Assembly: GCF_000214705.1 (NCBI RefSeq)
Contig: NC_015573.1
Location: 74,501-138,500 of the forward strand
Length of the DNA stretch: 64,000 nucleotides
Source of the DNA: Desulfofundulus kuznetsovii DSM 6115
GTDB taxonomy: Bacteria > Bacillota > Desulfotomaculia > Desulfotomaculales > Desulfovirgulaceae
Reading direction: 5' to 3'
Shown: piece after piece, positions 42,796-52,545 of the stretch
Layout of the letters: the number at the start of each line of letters is the position of its first letter
How positions within the stretch are numbered: position 1 is the first letter of the stretch
Translations under genes and position numbers: made by a program
The notes under the pieces: model-generated
Told to the model about the DNA's origin: nothing
Database searches by the model: none
What the model saw: only the letters and a program-made list of their open reading frames with translations

Positions 42796-43477
42796 GGCTT
42801 ATTGGCCTAATAAAGCGGAAATGAGGTGGTTCGGTGGTAACTTAAAATGGAAACAATTACCATTAAGTGCATAGTTATGTTCGATTAACTTTATTTGAAG
42901 AGTTTTTCTCCTTGACTTTTCATTAGCTTGATAGGAGAAAATTAATGTTTTTTCGCATCCTTGACTGTCTTTTTCATAATGCCTGCAGGAATTTGGGGAC
43001 TAATGGCGTATAAACATTATAGATATTAACATAGCAATAAACGGCTAGATGAAATTTCCTGGTACGAAGCCAGGAGAAAAGGTACGAAAGGTAGAAGGTC
43101 CCTGATAATTTAATCAAGATGGTAAACGAACCATTTAGGTGCTATTCTATGAGACAAACAAAAAATGAAAAGACTATAAGGGTAGATTGGCCAAATAGCC
43201 GGGCCGAGGTAAGATTTTATTCAAAAACATATAAAGAGTAACTAAAAATTTTTGTAATTATAACCAATTATTGGTAATTAAACCACGAAGGTTCAAGCTT
43301 CTCCAGGAGGGGAAGTGGTGTGTACTTTCGTGGTTTTTTGTTTTCAATTGCACAAGTTAACATCCCTTGAAACTTTAGGTAATTGGTTTTCTTTTGGGGG
43401 GGATGGTGATGCTCGTGAAAAATTAATTTGGTGGGAGGAATTAAATATAAAAAATATCATGCGAGGGGATGTATATT
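42796..43477. other. AT-rich gene-poor region before the siderophore-type operon
   Basis: About 680 bases with a sharp drop in GC compared with the left side. A 30-residue frame at 43149-43241 (MRQTKNEKTIRVDWPNSRAE..., AGGTG upstream) is possible but weak. A palindrome ACCAATTATTGGT at 43263-43275 and the leader hairpin described next lie near its right end. The promoter of the siderophore-type operon must be in this region, but I do not see an unambiguous one. Confidence 0.45.
43280..43345 (+). promoter_or_regulatory. Leader hairpin with T-run before the siderophore/B12-type ABC operon
   Basis: AAACCACGAA pairs with TTTCGTGGTTT around an inner hairpin CTTCTCCAGGAGGGGAAG, followed by TTTTTTGTTTT. 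It resembles the structure at 34578-34640 (shared CCACGAAGG and the same nested layout). With no gene directly upstream to terminate, a 5' attenuator of the operon at 43478 is a reasonable reading. Confidence 0.5.
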
Positions 43478-44635
43478 ATGCAAAAAGTTAACGTACCATT
43501 AAAAACAATAATTTTAATTATTTTGATCATTGTATTTACATCTTTGTCGGGTTGTGGACAAAAAAAGGAAGTAGATGTAGGAAAAGGACAGCAAATTACA
43601 GTCACAGATCTTGCAGGAAGGCAAGTGACTTTGAAAGTTCCGGTTGATAAAGTAATCCTTCAGTCCAGTGGGAGTGGCGGCGGCTTTATTACCTTGGTTG
43701 CCATAGAAGGAAAAGATGCCCCTAAAAAAATAGCAGGTTGGGACCCGGGATTGAAAGAATACCGGTACGACATGTGGACCAAGTTTTCAGAAGCAATGCC
43801 AGGTCTAAAAGACATACCAGATGTGGGAGACATAACCAAAGAAACATTTAGTGTAGAAAAGGTTCTATCTTTACAACCTGACCTAGTTATTTTGCCTTTA
43901 TATGCGTATCTGCAAGCCAAAGAGGTTGTCAAAAAATTAGAAGATGTAGGTATACCTACTATAGTGATTGATTATCATTCAGAAACCTTGGAAAACCATA
44001 CGAAAAGTATTCTTTTATTGGGCAGGTTATTGGGAAAAGAAAAGAGAGCCCAGGAAATCGTAGATTTTTACCAAGAGCAGGTTAACAAAGTATATACCCG
44101 CCTGGAAAAAATAGATAAGACGAAACCGACAGTTTACGTAGAATGTGGGATGGAGGGGCCGTCTACTTACTCCAATACGTATGGCAATTATATGTGGGGA
44201 GCATTAATCGAAAAGTGCGGAGGAGTGAACATAGCTAAAGGAAAAGTTGAAAGGTGGGGCCCAATCAATCCCGAGTATCTTTTGAAGGCTGACCCTGACG
44301 TGATAATTATCACGGGATCATATTGGCCAAAGAGGGCTGACTCAATGAGAATGGGGTATCTTGACAGCCCGGAAAAAGCAAAAGCTCTCCTTGAGAATTT
44401 TACAAAGCGTCCGGGCTGGGAAAATCTTAAGGCAGTGAAAAACAACAGGGTTTATTCTATCCATCATGGACTCGGAAGGGATATTTACGACTCAGCCGCA
44501 ATCCAATTTCTTGCCAAGATCTTCTATCCTGACGAATTCAAGGATTTAGATCCGTTGGGAAACTATAAAGAGTTCCACAAAAGATTCCTGCCTGTGGAAT
44601 ATAGCGGTGTATGGATGATTAGTCTTAAAGACTAG
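43478..44635 (+). CDS. Siderophore/cobalamin-type substrate-binding lipoprotein
   Basis: 385 residues. The lipobox is SLSGC after a hydrophobic stretch. The fold is the class III type (FepB/BtuF): VTDLAGRQVTLKVPVDKVIL, SLQPDLVILPL, GIPTIVIDYHSETLENHTKS, then the long helix and VYVECGMEGPSTYSNTYGNY, ending with IDPDVIIIT-like LLKADPDVIIITGS. It feeds the permease and ATPase that follow. Known ligands of the family are Fe-siderophores, haem, B12 and metal chelates. The ATG at 43478 lies 9 bases after GCGAGGGG. Confidence 0.88.
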   Translation: MQKVNVPLKTIILIILIIVFTSLSGCGQKKEVDVGKGQQITVTDLAGRQVTLKVPVDKVILQSSGSGGGFITLVAIEGKDAPKKIAGWDPGLKEYRYDMWTKFSEAMPGLKDIPDVGDITKETFSVEKVLSLQPDLVILPLYAYLQAKEVVKKLEDVGIPTIVIDYHSETLENHTKSILLLGRLLGKEKRAQEIVDFYQEQVNKVYTRLEKIDKTKPTVYVECGMEGPSTYSNTYGNYMWGALIEKCGGVNIAKGKVERWGPINPEYLLKADPDVIIITGSYWPKRADSMRMGYLDSPEKAKALLENFTKRPGWENLKAVKNNRVYSIHHGLGRDIYDSAAIQFLAKIFYPDEFKDLDPLGNYKEFHKRFLPVEYSGVWMISLKD

Positions 44636-44735
44636 CTTATCTGATATAAGTTGGGGGGCATGCGCTGTTAGATTTTTAGGCGCTGCTCCCCAAAAGATAA
44701 TAATTTTTTATGTGACCAAAGAAGGGAATGAAGGA

Positions 44736-45788
44736 ATGAAAGAAAAGATTGACATTCAGGCGAAAGAGATATACGACGAGATAACGGAACGAAAGTATGC
44801 CCTTCTGCTCTTGCTTGCAGTCACCTGCGTTCTCACCCTGGTGGTGGATATTTTGGTGGGTCCAGCGTGGCTATCAATTCAGGAAGTCTTTTCAGCAATT
44901 TTCTTGGCCAATCCCAGCGAATCTGCCCATGTTATAGTTTGGACAATCAGGTTACCAACTGCTTTGATGGCCATAGCAGTTGGCGCCACCCTTGGTATTG
45001 CAGGTGCGGAAATGCAAACGATACTTGATAATCCTCTGGCGAGCCCTTATACGCTGGGGGTGTCGGCAGGAGCGGGATTTGGCGCCGCTTTGGCCATCGT
45101 TCTTGGGGTGGGTGTAGTTCCTTATGTGGGTGAATATCTTGTTTCCATAAACGCCTTTTTTTTCTCCTTGCTTACCTGTCTAATAATATATTTTATTGGC
45201 CAGGCAAGAAAGATGACAGCAGAAACCATGGTGCTTGCCGGAATCGCTTTGCAGTTTCTGTTTCACTCGTTGTTAGCTTTGTTACAATATATTGCTTCCG
45301 AAGAAGCTTTGCAGGCCATAGTCTTTTGGTTATTTGGGAGTCTTTCAAAGACTACCTGGCCAAAGTTGGGCTTTGTTGCTACAGTTTTAATTATCATTAT
45401 CCCATTGTTGGCCAGGGATGCCTGGAAGCTTACCGCTTTGAGACTGGGAGATGAAAAGGCCAAAAGCTTGGGAATTGATGTAGAAAAGCTAAGGAAAAAA
45501 ACCCTTTTATTGATTTCTCTTCTTACGGCAGCCGCCGTATGTTTTGTTGGGACGATAGGTTTCATTGGTCTTGTGGGCCCCCATATCGCCAGAATGCTGG
45601 TGGGAGAAGATCAGCGGTTTTTCATACCCATGTCGGCCCTGGGAGGTGCGGTCCTGCTTTCGGCTGCGTCGATTGGTAGCAAAGTGATCATTCCCGGGGC
45701 GATTTTCCCGATCGGGATCGTGACTTCCCTAATAGGTATACCTTTCTTTTTCTCCTTAATCTTAACCAGGAGAGGGGGATATTGGTGA
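44736..45788 (+). CDS. FecCD-family ABC permease
   Basis: 350 residues, about ten membrane segments. Typical FecCD/BtuC blocks are VWTIRLPTALMAIAVGATLG, GAEMQTILDNPLASPYTLGV and the C-terminal VGTIGFIGLVGPHIARMLVG. The cytoplasmic coupling helix has KAKSLGIDVEKLR. It forms a homodimeric channel for chelate import. The ATG at 44736 is chosen because the GTG at 44712 has no ribosome site. The 3' end overlaps the ATPase gene. Confidence 0.9.
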   Translation: MKEKIDIQAKEIYDEITERKYALLLLLAVTCVLTLVVDILVGPAWLSIQEVFSAIFLANPSESAHVIVWTIRLPTALMAIAVGATLGIAGAEMQTILDNPLASPYTLGVSAGAGFGAALAIVLGVGVVPYVGEYLVSINAFFFSLLTCLIIYFIGQARKMTAETMVLAGIALQFLFHSLLALLQYIASEEALQAIVFWLFGSLSKTTWPKLGFVATVLIIIIPLLARDAWKLTALRLGDEKAKSLGIDVEKLRKKTLLLISLLTAAAVCFVGTIGFIGLVGPHIARMLVGEDQRFFIPMSALGGAVLLSAASIGSKVIIPGAIFPIGIVTSLIGIPFFFSLILTRRGGYW

Positions 45789-46567
45789 GGCTGGAGATCA
45801 AGAACCTAAAGTTTAGTTATAATTCCAAACCGGTCTTAAAAAATATCAGTATGGAGGTGTCACCAGGAAAGGTTACTGCTGTTATTGGTCCTAATGCTGC
45901 TGGAAAGTCGACGCTTCTTAAGTGTATAGCCGGTATACTAAAACCAGAGGGAAGCATTTTACTTGATGGAAAAGAAATAAATAATTTCAAAAGAGAAAAT
46001 CTGACAAGGGCCGTCAGCTATCTATCTCAGGAAAGTTCTACCCGTGCTGTTCTAACTGTTTTTGAAGGAGTTCTTCTTGGGAGAATACATTCTCTATCAT
46101 GGAGAGTAAGTGATGAGGATCTTAAGGCTGCATGGAACATATTGAGATCCATGGATATTCACAAATTGGCGAAAAGATATCTTAACGAACTTAGTGGCGG
46201 GCAAAGACAGATGGTTTCCATAGCTCAAGCTCTTGTTCGAGAACCAAAAGTTCTTCTCTTGGATGAGCCAACAAGTAATCTCGATCTTCAACATCAATTA
46301 GAGATTCTCGAGCTGATCAGGGGTTTAACAATAGAGCGGAAAATTTCTACCCTCATTGTCTTGCACCATCTTAATCTGGCGGCAAGGTATGCCGATGAGC
46401 TAGTTATACTCAATAATGGAGAGGTCTATGCATCAGGAAAACCGTCGGTTTTAACGCCAGAGACGCTTAGATCTATATACGGGGTTAATGCAAGAGTAAC
46501 TCTTGATGATCACGGAATACCGCAAATAACACCAATTAGTTCTGTTAGGAGCAAGCACTTGGCTTAA
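45782..46567 (+). CDS. FecE/BtuD-type ABC ATPase
   Basis: 261 residues. Walker A GPNAAGKSTLLK, Q-loop SYLSQESSTR, signature LSGGQRQMVSIAQ, Walker B VLLLDEPTSNLD and the switch LHHLNLA are all present. It overlaps the permease by 7 bases and energises it. The region is AT-rich, unlike the Nik/Opp genes, suggesting a different origin. Confidence 0.9.
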   Translation: MVRLEIKNLKFSYNSKPVLKNISMEVSPGKVTAVIGPNAAGKSTLLKCIAGILKPEGSILLDGKEINNFKRENLTRAVSYLSQESSTRAVLTVFEGVLLGRIHSLSWRVSDEDLKAAWNILRSMDIHKLAKRYLNELSGGQRQMVSIAQALVREPKVLLLDEPTSNLDLQHQLEILELIRGLTIERKISTLIVLHHLNLAARYADELVILNNGEVYASGKPSVLTPETLRSIYGVNARVTLDDHGIPQITPISSVRSKHLA

Positions 46568-46596
46568 GAAATAAAGTGGAGGGGAGATGCTGGTAT

Positions 46597-47415
46597 ATGC
46601 AGGAAATAAAAAATTGGGAAAGGGAATGGGAAGAAAAAACGATTGAAACCAGTAGGGTTAGCGGGAACGATTACTGGAACAAGAGGGCTGAGGATTATGC
46701 CAATTATATAAAAACAAGTGATTTCGATCATGGGAGAAAGATAAGAAGTATATTTGAAAATGTAGGTATACTGAAGCCAGATTTTGTAATTCTGGATATT
46801 GCAGCTGGACCTGGTTCGGTATCCATTCCCTTTGCAGAGGCAGTAAAGAAAGTAATTGCCGTAGAACCAGCAAAAGAGATGGCTAAACATTTGATAAAAA
46901 ACGCTCAGGAAAAAGGGCTTCAAAATATTGAGATAATAAATAAGAAATGGGAGGAAGTAAATGAGGAAGAGCATGAGAAAAAATTCGATATGGTAATTTG
47001 TGCACACGCTTCATGGCATTTCGTGGATATAGGGGAACAAATAAAAAGAATGAATAAAGTATCGAGGGGTTATTGCTGTTTTGCAGAAGGTGTCAAAAGT
47101 GATGATGAATACGATGAAATGTACAAGAAATTAGGAATAAATACAGAAAGCTTGGACCGCTTTATTTACCTATTTAATATTCTTTACCAAAAAGGTATCT
47201 TGGCTAATGTCAGGATATTTGATGTTATTATGAGGAGGTCAATTAATTCCGCGATAAATATGTGGGAACTTCTTATTAGTAAATACAGGGAATCGACTGA
47301 ACTGGATAAGGAGATTATCAAAAAACATGTAGATAGTTATTCCGTGGATGGCATATACGAAAGAAAGAGCAAAATGGCAGTAATTTGGTGGAATGCGAGA
47401 GAATTGATTAATTAA
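46597..47415 (+). CDS. Class I SAM-dependent transferase, subfamily 1 copy a
   Basis: 272 residues. The SAM site is VILDIAAGPGSVSIPFAEAV (motif I), followed by VIAVEPAKEM with the acidic ribose-binding residue. The N-terminus has WERE and YWNKRAEDYANY. The C-terminus (GIYERKSKMAVIWWNARE) is shared with 47447/49924 and 59708. The fold suits methyl or aminocarboxypropyl transfer from SAM. The substrate is unknown. It lies 29 bases after the ATPase gene, in the same operon, an unusual place for a methyltransferase. Confidence 0.8.
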   Translation: MQEIKNWEREWEEKTIETSRVSGNDYWNKRAEDYANYIKTSDFDHGRKIRSIFENVGILKPDFVILDIAAGPGSVSIPFAEAVKKVIAVEPAKEMAKHLIKNAQEKGLQNIEIINKKWEEVNEEEHEKKFDMVICAHASWHFVDIGEQIKRMNKVSRGYCCFAEGVKSDDEYDEMYKKLGINTESLDRFIYLFNILYQKGILANVRIFDVIMRRSINSAINMWELLISKYRESTELDKEIIKKHVDSYSVDGIYERKSKMAVIWWNARELIN

Positions 47416-47446
47416 TTTAAGCAATGAATTGGGAGGGTTACCTACC

Positions 47447-48154
47447 GTGCAAAGAATTGATTGGGTGGCTTTATGGAAGAAAAACTATGCAGAAAGAAAA
47501 AAGATTGAATGTAGGGATCCTGGAATAGAATACTGGGACAAGCGAGCTGAAGACTTTTCCGAGAGTAGGAAGACGAATGACTATGAATATGGAAGAAAAG
47601 TGATGAAGGCTCTTGGTGAAATCATAGATTCTAATTCTGAGGTATTAGATATTGGAGCAGGGCCAGGAACCTTTGTAATACCATTTGCAAAAAAGGTTAA
47701 AAGAATTACTGCCGTAGAACCTTCCAATGGGATGCTCGAAATGCTAAGAAAAAATGCTCAAGAAGCAGGAGTTAACAACTATGAAATCATTAACAAAGGA
47801 TGGGAGGAAGTCGATATTTCCGTGCTTGCCAAAAAATACCACATTGTTGTCTCCTCTATCGTTTTATGGATTTTTGAAAATGTATGGGAACAATTATTGA
47901 GAATGGAGCAAGCGTCAAAAGGGCATTGTTGTATTGTTGCGGGAGCAGGAGACTGGAATGGTGAAGAGCAAAAGTTATGGCAAAAGATAATGGGAGATAT
48001 CAGAAAACCAAGATACTCAGAATATCCTCTCGTCTATAATTTACTCTATAGCAAGGGTAGATACCCGAATGTCGATATAATACATTATATTAGCGAAAGG
48101 TCTGTAGACTCAACTTTGACAGTAAAAGCGGGTTTTAGGCTTCATCAACTCTTG
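47447..48154 (+). pseudogene. Class I SAM-dependent transferase, subfamily 1 copy b, 5' part (IS-interrupted)
   Basis: The GTG at 47447 follows GGGAGGG. The 5' part encodes IDWVALWKKNYAERK, EYWDKRAEDFSES and the SAM motif VLDIGAGPGTFVIPFAKKV, up to about residue 236, where an IS1634-like element begins. The C-terminal part resumes on the far side of the element at 49924-50131. Compared with its neighbours, the reading of the two halves overlaps at a Thr-Val-Lys / Val-Lys junction, so the break is close to the conserved pre-C-terminal linker. Confidence 0.75.
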
Positions 48155-49923
48155 AAAACCCAGTAAAATCAAGGATGTATATTGGGAATATCAAAAAATG
48201 TTGTGCCACGTATACCATTTACTGTCTTTGAATATCCAATATTGCCATGTTATAATGATTATGCTATGTTTGTCAGGACTAAAACCTTCGCCAATAAAGA
48301 TGGCACCAAAAGGACGTACTTACAAATAGTTGAAGGTGTTCGTGAAAACGGTAAAGTACGCCAGAAAGTTGTTGCTAACCTGGGCCGCATTGAAGATGCC
48401 CAGTCGGGTAGCCTCGACCGTTTAATTGAAAGCCTGGCTAAATTCTCCAAAAAGAGGTGGGTTCAAGCTGAAGCCGCCAGGCTCATGGTTTTAGAGGCAA
48501 AAGAATGGGGTACCGAGCTGATCTTCCGGCACCTGTGGGAAAAGCTGGGACTGGCTGCCATTATCAAAAACCTTCTTGAGAAAACAGAAATAACCAGCCC
48601 TCTTGATGAAGCCATATACGCCATGGTCCTAAACCGTATCAGTGATCCATTGTCCAAGCGGGCGGTCAACGAATGGGTCAACGAGATCTACCGGCCCGCC
48701 TTTAAGGAACTGGAGTTACACCATTTTTACCGGGCACTGGACTTTCTCATCTTACATAAGGAAACCATTGAACTGGAGTTGTTTGAGCAAACGAAAAATC
48801 TATTTAACCTGGAACTGGATCTGGTTTTCTGGGACACCACCTCCACCTACTTCACTGGAAATGGTCCCGAAGGTCTGGCGGAATACGGGTATTCCAAAGA
48901 CCACCGCTCCGACCGGGTGCAGATTATTGTAGGAGTGCTTATGACCCGGGAAGGAATACCGGTGGCTCACCAGGTTTTCCCGGTAATACTGCTGACATCG
49001 AGACCTTCAAGAAGGTCATCCATGATACCCGAACACGGTTTCTGCTCCGGCGGGTAATCTTCGTAGCCGACCGGGGAATGGTTAGCCCAACACTTCTGGA
49101 TGAGCTGGATAGAGAACATATCGAATATATCGTCGGCGTAAAAATGCGCCGGATGCAGGCAGTTGCGGAAGTGTTGAAAACGGGCGGCCGTTATAAAGAA
49201 GTGGCCGAGAACTTGAAAGTAAAAGAAGTCTGGCATGATGCCAATCGTTACATTATCTGCTATAACCCAATGGAGGCTGAACACGACCGAAAAGCCCGGG
49301 AAGAGATTGTTAAGAAATTGGAAAAACAGCTCAACGAAAAAGGTCTTAAATCAATGCTGTCAAACAGTGGTTACAGCAGGTTTCTGAAAATATCAGGCGC
49401 TAATGTTACCGTGGATCAGAAGGCTCTGGAAGAAGATGCCCGTTATGACGGTAAGTATGTTCTCAGGACCAACTCCCAACTGGACACCGCAGAGGCAGCC
49501 CTGGCATACAAAGAACTCTGGCGGGTGGAAAGGGCCTTCCGGGAATTAAAATCCACCCTTGATTTAAGGCCAATCTACCACTGGAAAGACCGCCGGGTAA
49601 GGGCACATGTCATGGTTTGTTTTCTGGCGCTGGTGTTGGAATCGGCTTTTTACCGGTATCTCAAGCTGGCCGGCAGCCAGGTTGAATACTTGTATCTCAT
49701 GAGAGATTTAAAAAATCTAAAAGCCGTCGAGTTAACCCTGGAGGGCATAAGATATTTGTGCCGAACTGAATTACCAGGAAATGCTTTTCAAGCTTTTAAA
49801 GCATTAGGAATAGGAGTTCCAAATCATGTAAGAATCATTAATTAGCATATCTACCACAATAAGGAAAAATGTTGTGGCACGCCAACTCGTTATGTCCCGG
49901 AAGCCTTGATTTTCCGGGGTTTT
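48155..49923 (+). mobile_element. IS1634-like insertion sequence inside a transferase gene
   Basis: Imperfect 20-base terminal repeats are AAAACCCAGTAAAATCAAGG at 48155-48174 and, inverted, CCTTGATTTTCCGGGGTTTT at 49904-49923. A GTGCCAC block lies inside both ends. The right end includes a hairpin that could stop transcription. I could not find a clear target duplication, so the limits may be off by a few dozen bases. The transposase is broken by a frameshift. Confidence 0.7.
48266..49845 (+). pseudogene. IS1634-family transposase, frameshifted
   Basis: The first part (48266 to about 48980) encodes MFVRTKTFANKDGTKRTYL...LVFWDTTSTYFTG and reads to VAHQVFP. The frame then loses one base at about 48981, where the expected continuation is GNTADIETFKKVI. 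The second part from 49078 has MVSPTLLDELDREHIEYIVG and the C-terminal YKELWRVERAFRELKSTLDL with the catalytic Glu. Without the shift it would be one protein of about 525 residues. Either it is inactive or it needs a frameshift event. Confidence 0.82.
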
Positions 49924-50131
49924 ATTGGGATTGGGTGTTAAAGTTCAGGTAGAAAGCAAGATCAGGCAAAATAAACTCTTCTTTGAAAAGTATATAGAAG
50001 TAACACCAGATATTGAACAAATAATTAGAGAACATGTGTCAGCAAAAGCGGAGGGTGGAAAATACAAAGAAGAGGGAAGAGCAGCGGTGATATGGTGGAA
50101 TGTTCAAGAAACGGGGGATGAAAGAAAATGA
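49924..50131 (+). pseudogene. Subfamily 1 copy b transferase, 3' part
   Basis: Encodes YIEVTPDIEQIIREHV and RAAVIWWNVQETG, matching the C-termini of the transferases at 46597 (MAVIWWNARE) and 59708 (YTEVTPEIKKTIAGYV). It completes the gene that starts at 47447. Its stop codon overlaps the ATG of the next transferase gene (ATGA), showing that the genes formed one operon before the insertion. Confidence 0.75.
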
Positions 50132-51048
50132 AAGTAGCAAATGTAGTACAGGAATATTGGAATAAAGAGGGCGCAAGACTTTATGACAAGATCCACTATA
50201 TTAACAAAGATAAGTTTAAAAACACCCTGTTGAATTATTTAGATGTAGAAAAAGACTGCATTATACTTGACTTTGGTACGGGGACCGGTTTTTTAGCTTC
50301 AATTTTGGCTGAATTAGGCTATAAAAGGATCATCGGCTTGGATATAAACGAATATATGCTTTTAAGGGCAAAGCAAAAATTATCAGGTTTCCCGGTAATG
50401 TTAGTGCGCGGTGATGGCTTAAATCTTCCGCTCAAAGATAATTCTGTAGATGCCGTTGTGAGTAGATGGGTTCTTTGGGTGATGCCCGATCCAGAGCGAG
50501 CGATCAAGGAAATGATTAGAGTTACTAAGCCAGGAGGAAAAGTTATCACATTTGAATCAAGTAACTATGACGATAAGGAAAAAAGACTTACCCTAAAAAA
50601 GCTAGTAAAACAACTCCATACCGTTTATATAACCTTGTTAACCGGAGCTTCACCTTTTAGAACAAAGAGATTCTGGGAAAAAACGAAAGGTAAGCTTCCA
50701 ATGTACTCTTTGGATAGATATGTTCAATTTTTTGAACAACTAGGGTTAAAAGCTGTTGAAAAAACAGCAGAAGAAGAATATGGAACTACATTTGCAAGAC
50801 TTTTTTACGAAGGGTTTAAATTTTCCTTGATTAAAGGTGTTAAACCAAACTTAGTCAGCCATGTTCTCAATTTAGAATGTAAAGAGTGGGGAGAAAATGA
50901 ACTCCTAAGGATTCTTGCTTGTTCGGAATGTTATAGTAATGTTAGGATAATGGAGGGAAATGGGCTTGTTTGCGAAGGATGCAAGAAAACTTTTTTAATA
51001 AAAGGGGGAATACCCGATTTACTCCCGGCCGAAGATAAACTGCTTTGA
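50128..51048 (+). CDS. Class I SAM-dependent transferase, subfamily 2 copy a, with C-terminal zinc ribbon
   Basis: 306 residues. The SAM motif is IILDFGTGTGFLASILAELG, followed by IIGLDINEYML and the family block AVVSRWVLWVMPDPERAIKE. Unlike the other copies it ends with a Trm112-like ribbon, LACSECYSNVRIMEGNGLVC, then EGCKKTFLIKGGIPDLLP, whose four cysteines would hold zinc. The start ATG overlaps the end of the broken transferase. It could be the distal gene of the siderophore-type operon. Confidence 0.82.
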   Translation: MKVANVVQEYWNKEGARLYDKIHYINKDKFKNTLLNYLDVEKDCIILDFGTGTGFLASILAELGYKRIIGLDINEYMLLRAKQKLSGFPVMLVRGDGLNLPLKDNSVDAVVSRWVLWVMPDPERAIKEMIRVTKPGGKVITFESSNYDDKEKRLTLKKLVKQLHTVYITLLTGASPFRTKRFWEKTKGKLPMYSLDRYVQFFEQLGLKAVEKTAEEEYGTTFARLFYEGFKFSLIKGVKPNLVSHVLNLECKEWGENELLRILACSECYSNVRIMEGNGLVCEGCKKTFLIKGGIPDLLPAEDKLL

Positions 51049-51157
51049 TTAAAAAATACGGGCCAAAGTAGTCCCTTCGATGGTCGCCCCGTTTGCTGGT
51101 GGCTTCGCACCGGAGTTCATATAAATCTGCAGAGTAATTTTGGCTCATTCCCGGTTC

Positions 51158-51562
51158 AGACAGGTACATTCCGTTCCAGATGTCCTACCCAATGTGCTAA
51201 ATCTGTGGAAAAATGTATTGCCTTCCTTGTTGCTAGGTTTGTTTTCTCGGCAATTTATTTCATAATACTGTTCTTCTGCAGCGTTTGGGCCGGGTAATGT
51301 ACCCCCTGGAGCGGTTGGGCCGTTTGCCTGTGGGCTATGCTACCTCCCTCACCTTATGCCTGGCCGAACGGATTGCAGGCTATACCATGCTGGCAGAGTT
51401 GAAAAATAACGGGGTAGTTAAGACCTGGGAAATTGTAATTACTTTTCTCGTTTCTGCCATTCCAAGCGGGCTATATTTCACGATTTTTTTCTTCAGCCCG
51501 GCGGTTATTGCATCCCTGGGGTGCCTCACCGGAGCGTATACCTGATAATTTACTTTGGTATA
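51158..51562 (+). pseudogene. Decayed copy of the Gate-domain gene
   Basis: The DNA closely follows 40730-41115 (same reading VLNLWKNVLPS...RLPVGYATSLTLCLAERIAGYTMLAELKN). It has small deletions around 51240-51260 that break the frame, and ends at about TYLIIYFGI-like sequence with no second half. The remaining open stretch is 51285-51545. A recent partial duplication is the simplest account. The intervening 51049-51157 holds nothing I can identify. Confidence 0.8.
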
Positions 51563-51710
51563 TTCGCCCATCAGTTAGTAATTTAGAAAGATTAAGATTG
51601 CCGGTGGTCATTATCGTCAAAGAGGGGGTGATGCATTTTAAGTTAAATAATGTGACATCTTGCCAGTTGCAGTTATGAGCTTAATTTTACACTTAAAGGA
51701 GGGGAATTGG

Positions 51711-52460
51711 ATGAAAGAAAAGAACGTCACCTTGTGCGATACCACGGACTTGATGGTGTACGGCCACGAAGTGTGGCTGGAAATGGCCGGCAGCCACGGC
51801 CACGCAGGCGGCAGCGTAGATATCTATGTGAAGTGGGGACACAATATGCAGACGGACGGGCTGGCCCGGAAAGAGGGCATGGCCGCGCTGGTTGTGGCTC
51901 CGGGTGGGGAAAAAGAAGAGTTGGCCATTGCCGACGGCGGCCCCGATTATTATCTCCTGCGCATCCCCACACCTGTGGAAGGGTTTTACCACGTTGTGGT
52001 GCAAAACACCGGCAGCTACGTGTTGGATAAAGAGGGCAAGTACCAGCGGGGTACCCGCAGGGAACACCCGGATGCGGTGCAGGCCGTTTTGTATAACCAG
52101 TACGCGCAGGCTTTCGTACCGGTGGGACACGACCTGGAGGGTGTTCCCCAGCGGGCGGGAATGCCGTTGGAAATAATACCGGCAGTGTGGAAACAATGGC
52201 GGGTGGGTGATGAAATCGGCCTGCAGGTACAATTCCGCGGTGAGCCGCTGGATGGTGTGGCCCTGGATGTGGCCTGCAACGGGCCCGGTGGATACCGGCA
52301 GTGGCAGGAAATGACGGGCGGGGACGGCCGCATCAATCTGCAGGCCCGGGAGCCCGGCCGCTACCTGGTGGTGGCCCGCTACCGGATGCCGGAAGGGGAA
52401 GAAGGGGTGTATGATGCCCTGTCCCTGACGGCAACGCTATGCTTTCTTGTGACTAAATAA
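51711..52460 (+). CDS. DUF4198 (NikM/NikK-type) protein
   Basis: 249 residues. The DUF4198 pattern is present: YGHEVWLEMAGSHGHAGG, VKWGHNMQTDG, VVVQNTGSYV, YNQYAQAFVPVGH and a C-terminal Ig-like half (RVGDEIGLQVQFRGEPLDG, LQAREPGRYLVVARY). In nickel and cobalt uptake systems DUF4198 proteins are extracytoplasmic metal-handling subunits. The N-terminus here lacks a signal peptide, so its location is uncertain. The ATG follows AAAGGAGGGGAATT. A His-rich paralogue lies at 58263. Confidence 0.75.
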   Translation: MKEKNVTLCDTTDLMVYGHEVWLEMAGSHGHAGGSVDIYVKWGHNMQTDGLARKEGMAALVVAPGGEKEELAIADGGPDYYLLRIPTPVEGFYHVVVQNTGSYVLDKEGKYQRGTRREHPDAVQAVLYNQYAQAFVPVGHDLEGVPQRAGMPLEIIPAVWKQWRVGDEIGLQVQFRGEPLDGVALDVACNGPGGYRQWQEMTGGDGRINLQAREPGRYLVVARYRMPEGEEGVYDALSLTATLCFLVTK

Positions 52461-52545
52461 AACCTTGTTACGAGCAAAGTGGCACTTAAGCTACAAGGAA
52501 GTTAGACATTACGCGGCAACGTCTTTTGTCTACAGGCTCTGAAAG

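Noticed and set aside
43149-43241. A 30-residue frame in the AT-rich gap before the siderophore-type operon
   Set aside because: Too short and with only a weak ribosome site. It is mentioned in the gap entry but not called as a gene.
48196-49883. Direct repeats AAAAATGTTGTGSCACG near both ends of the IS as target duplications
   Set aside because: They lie inside the outer inverted repeats and their core is itself a palindrome, so they are better seen as subterminal repeats.
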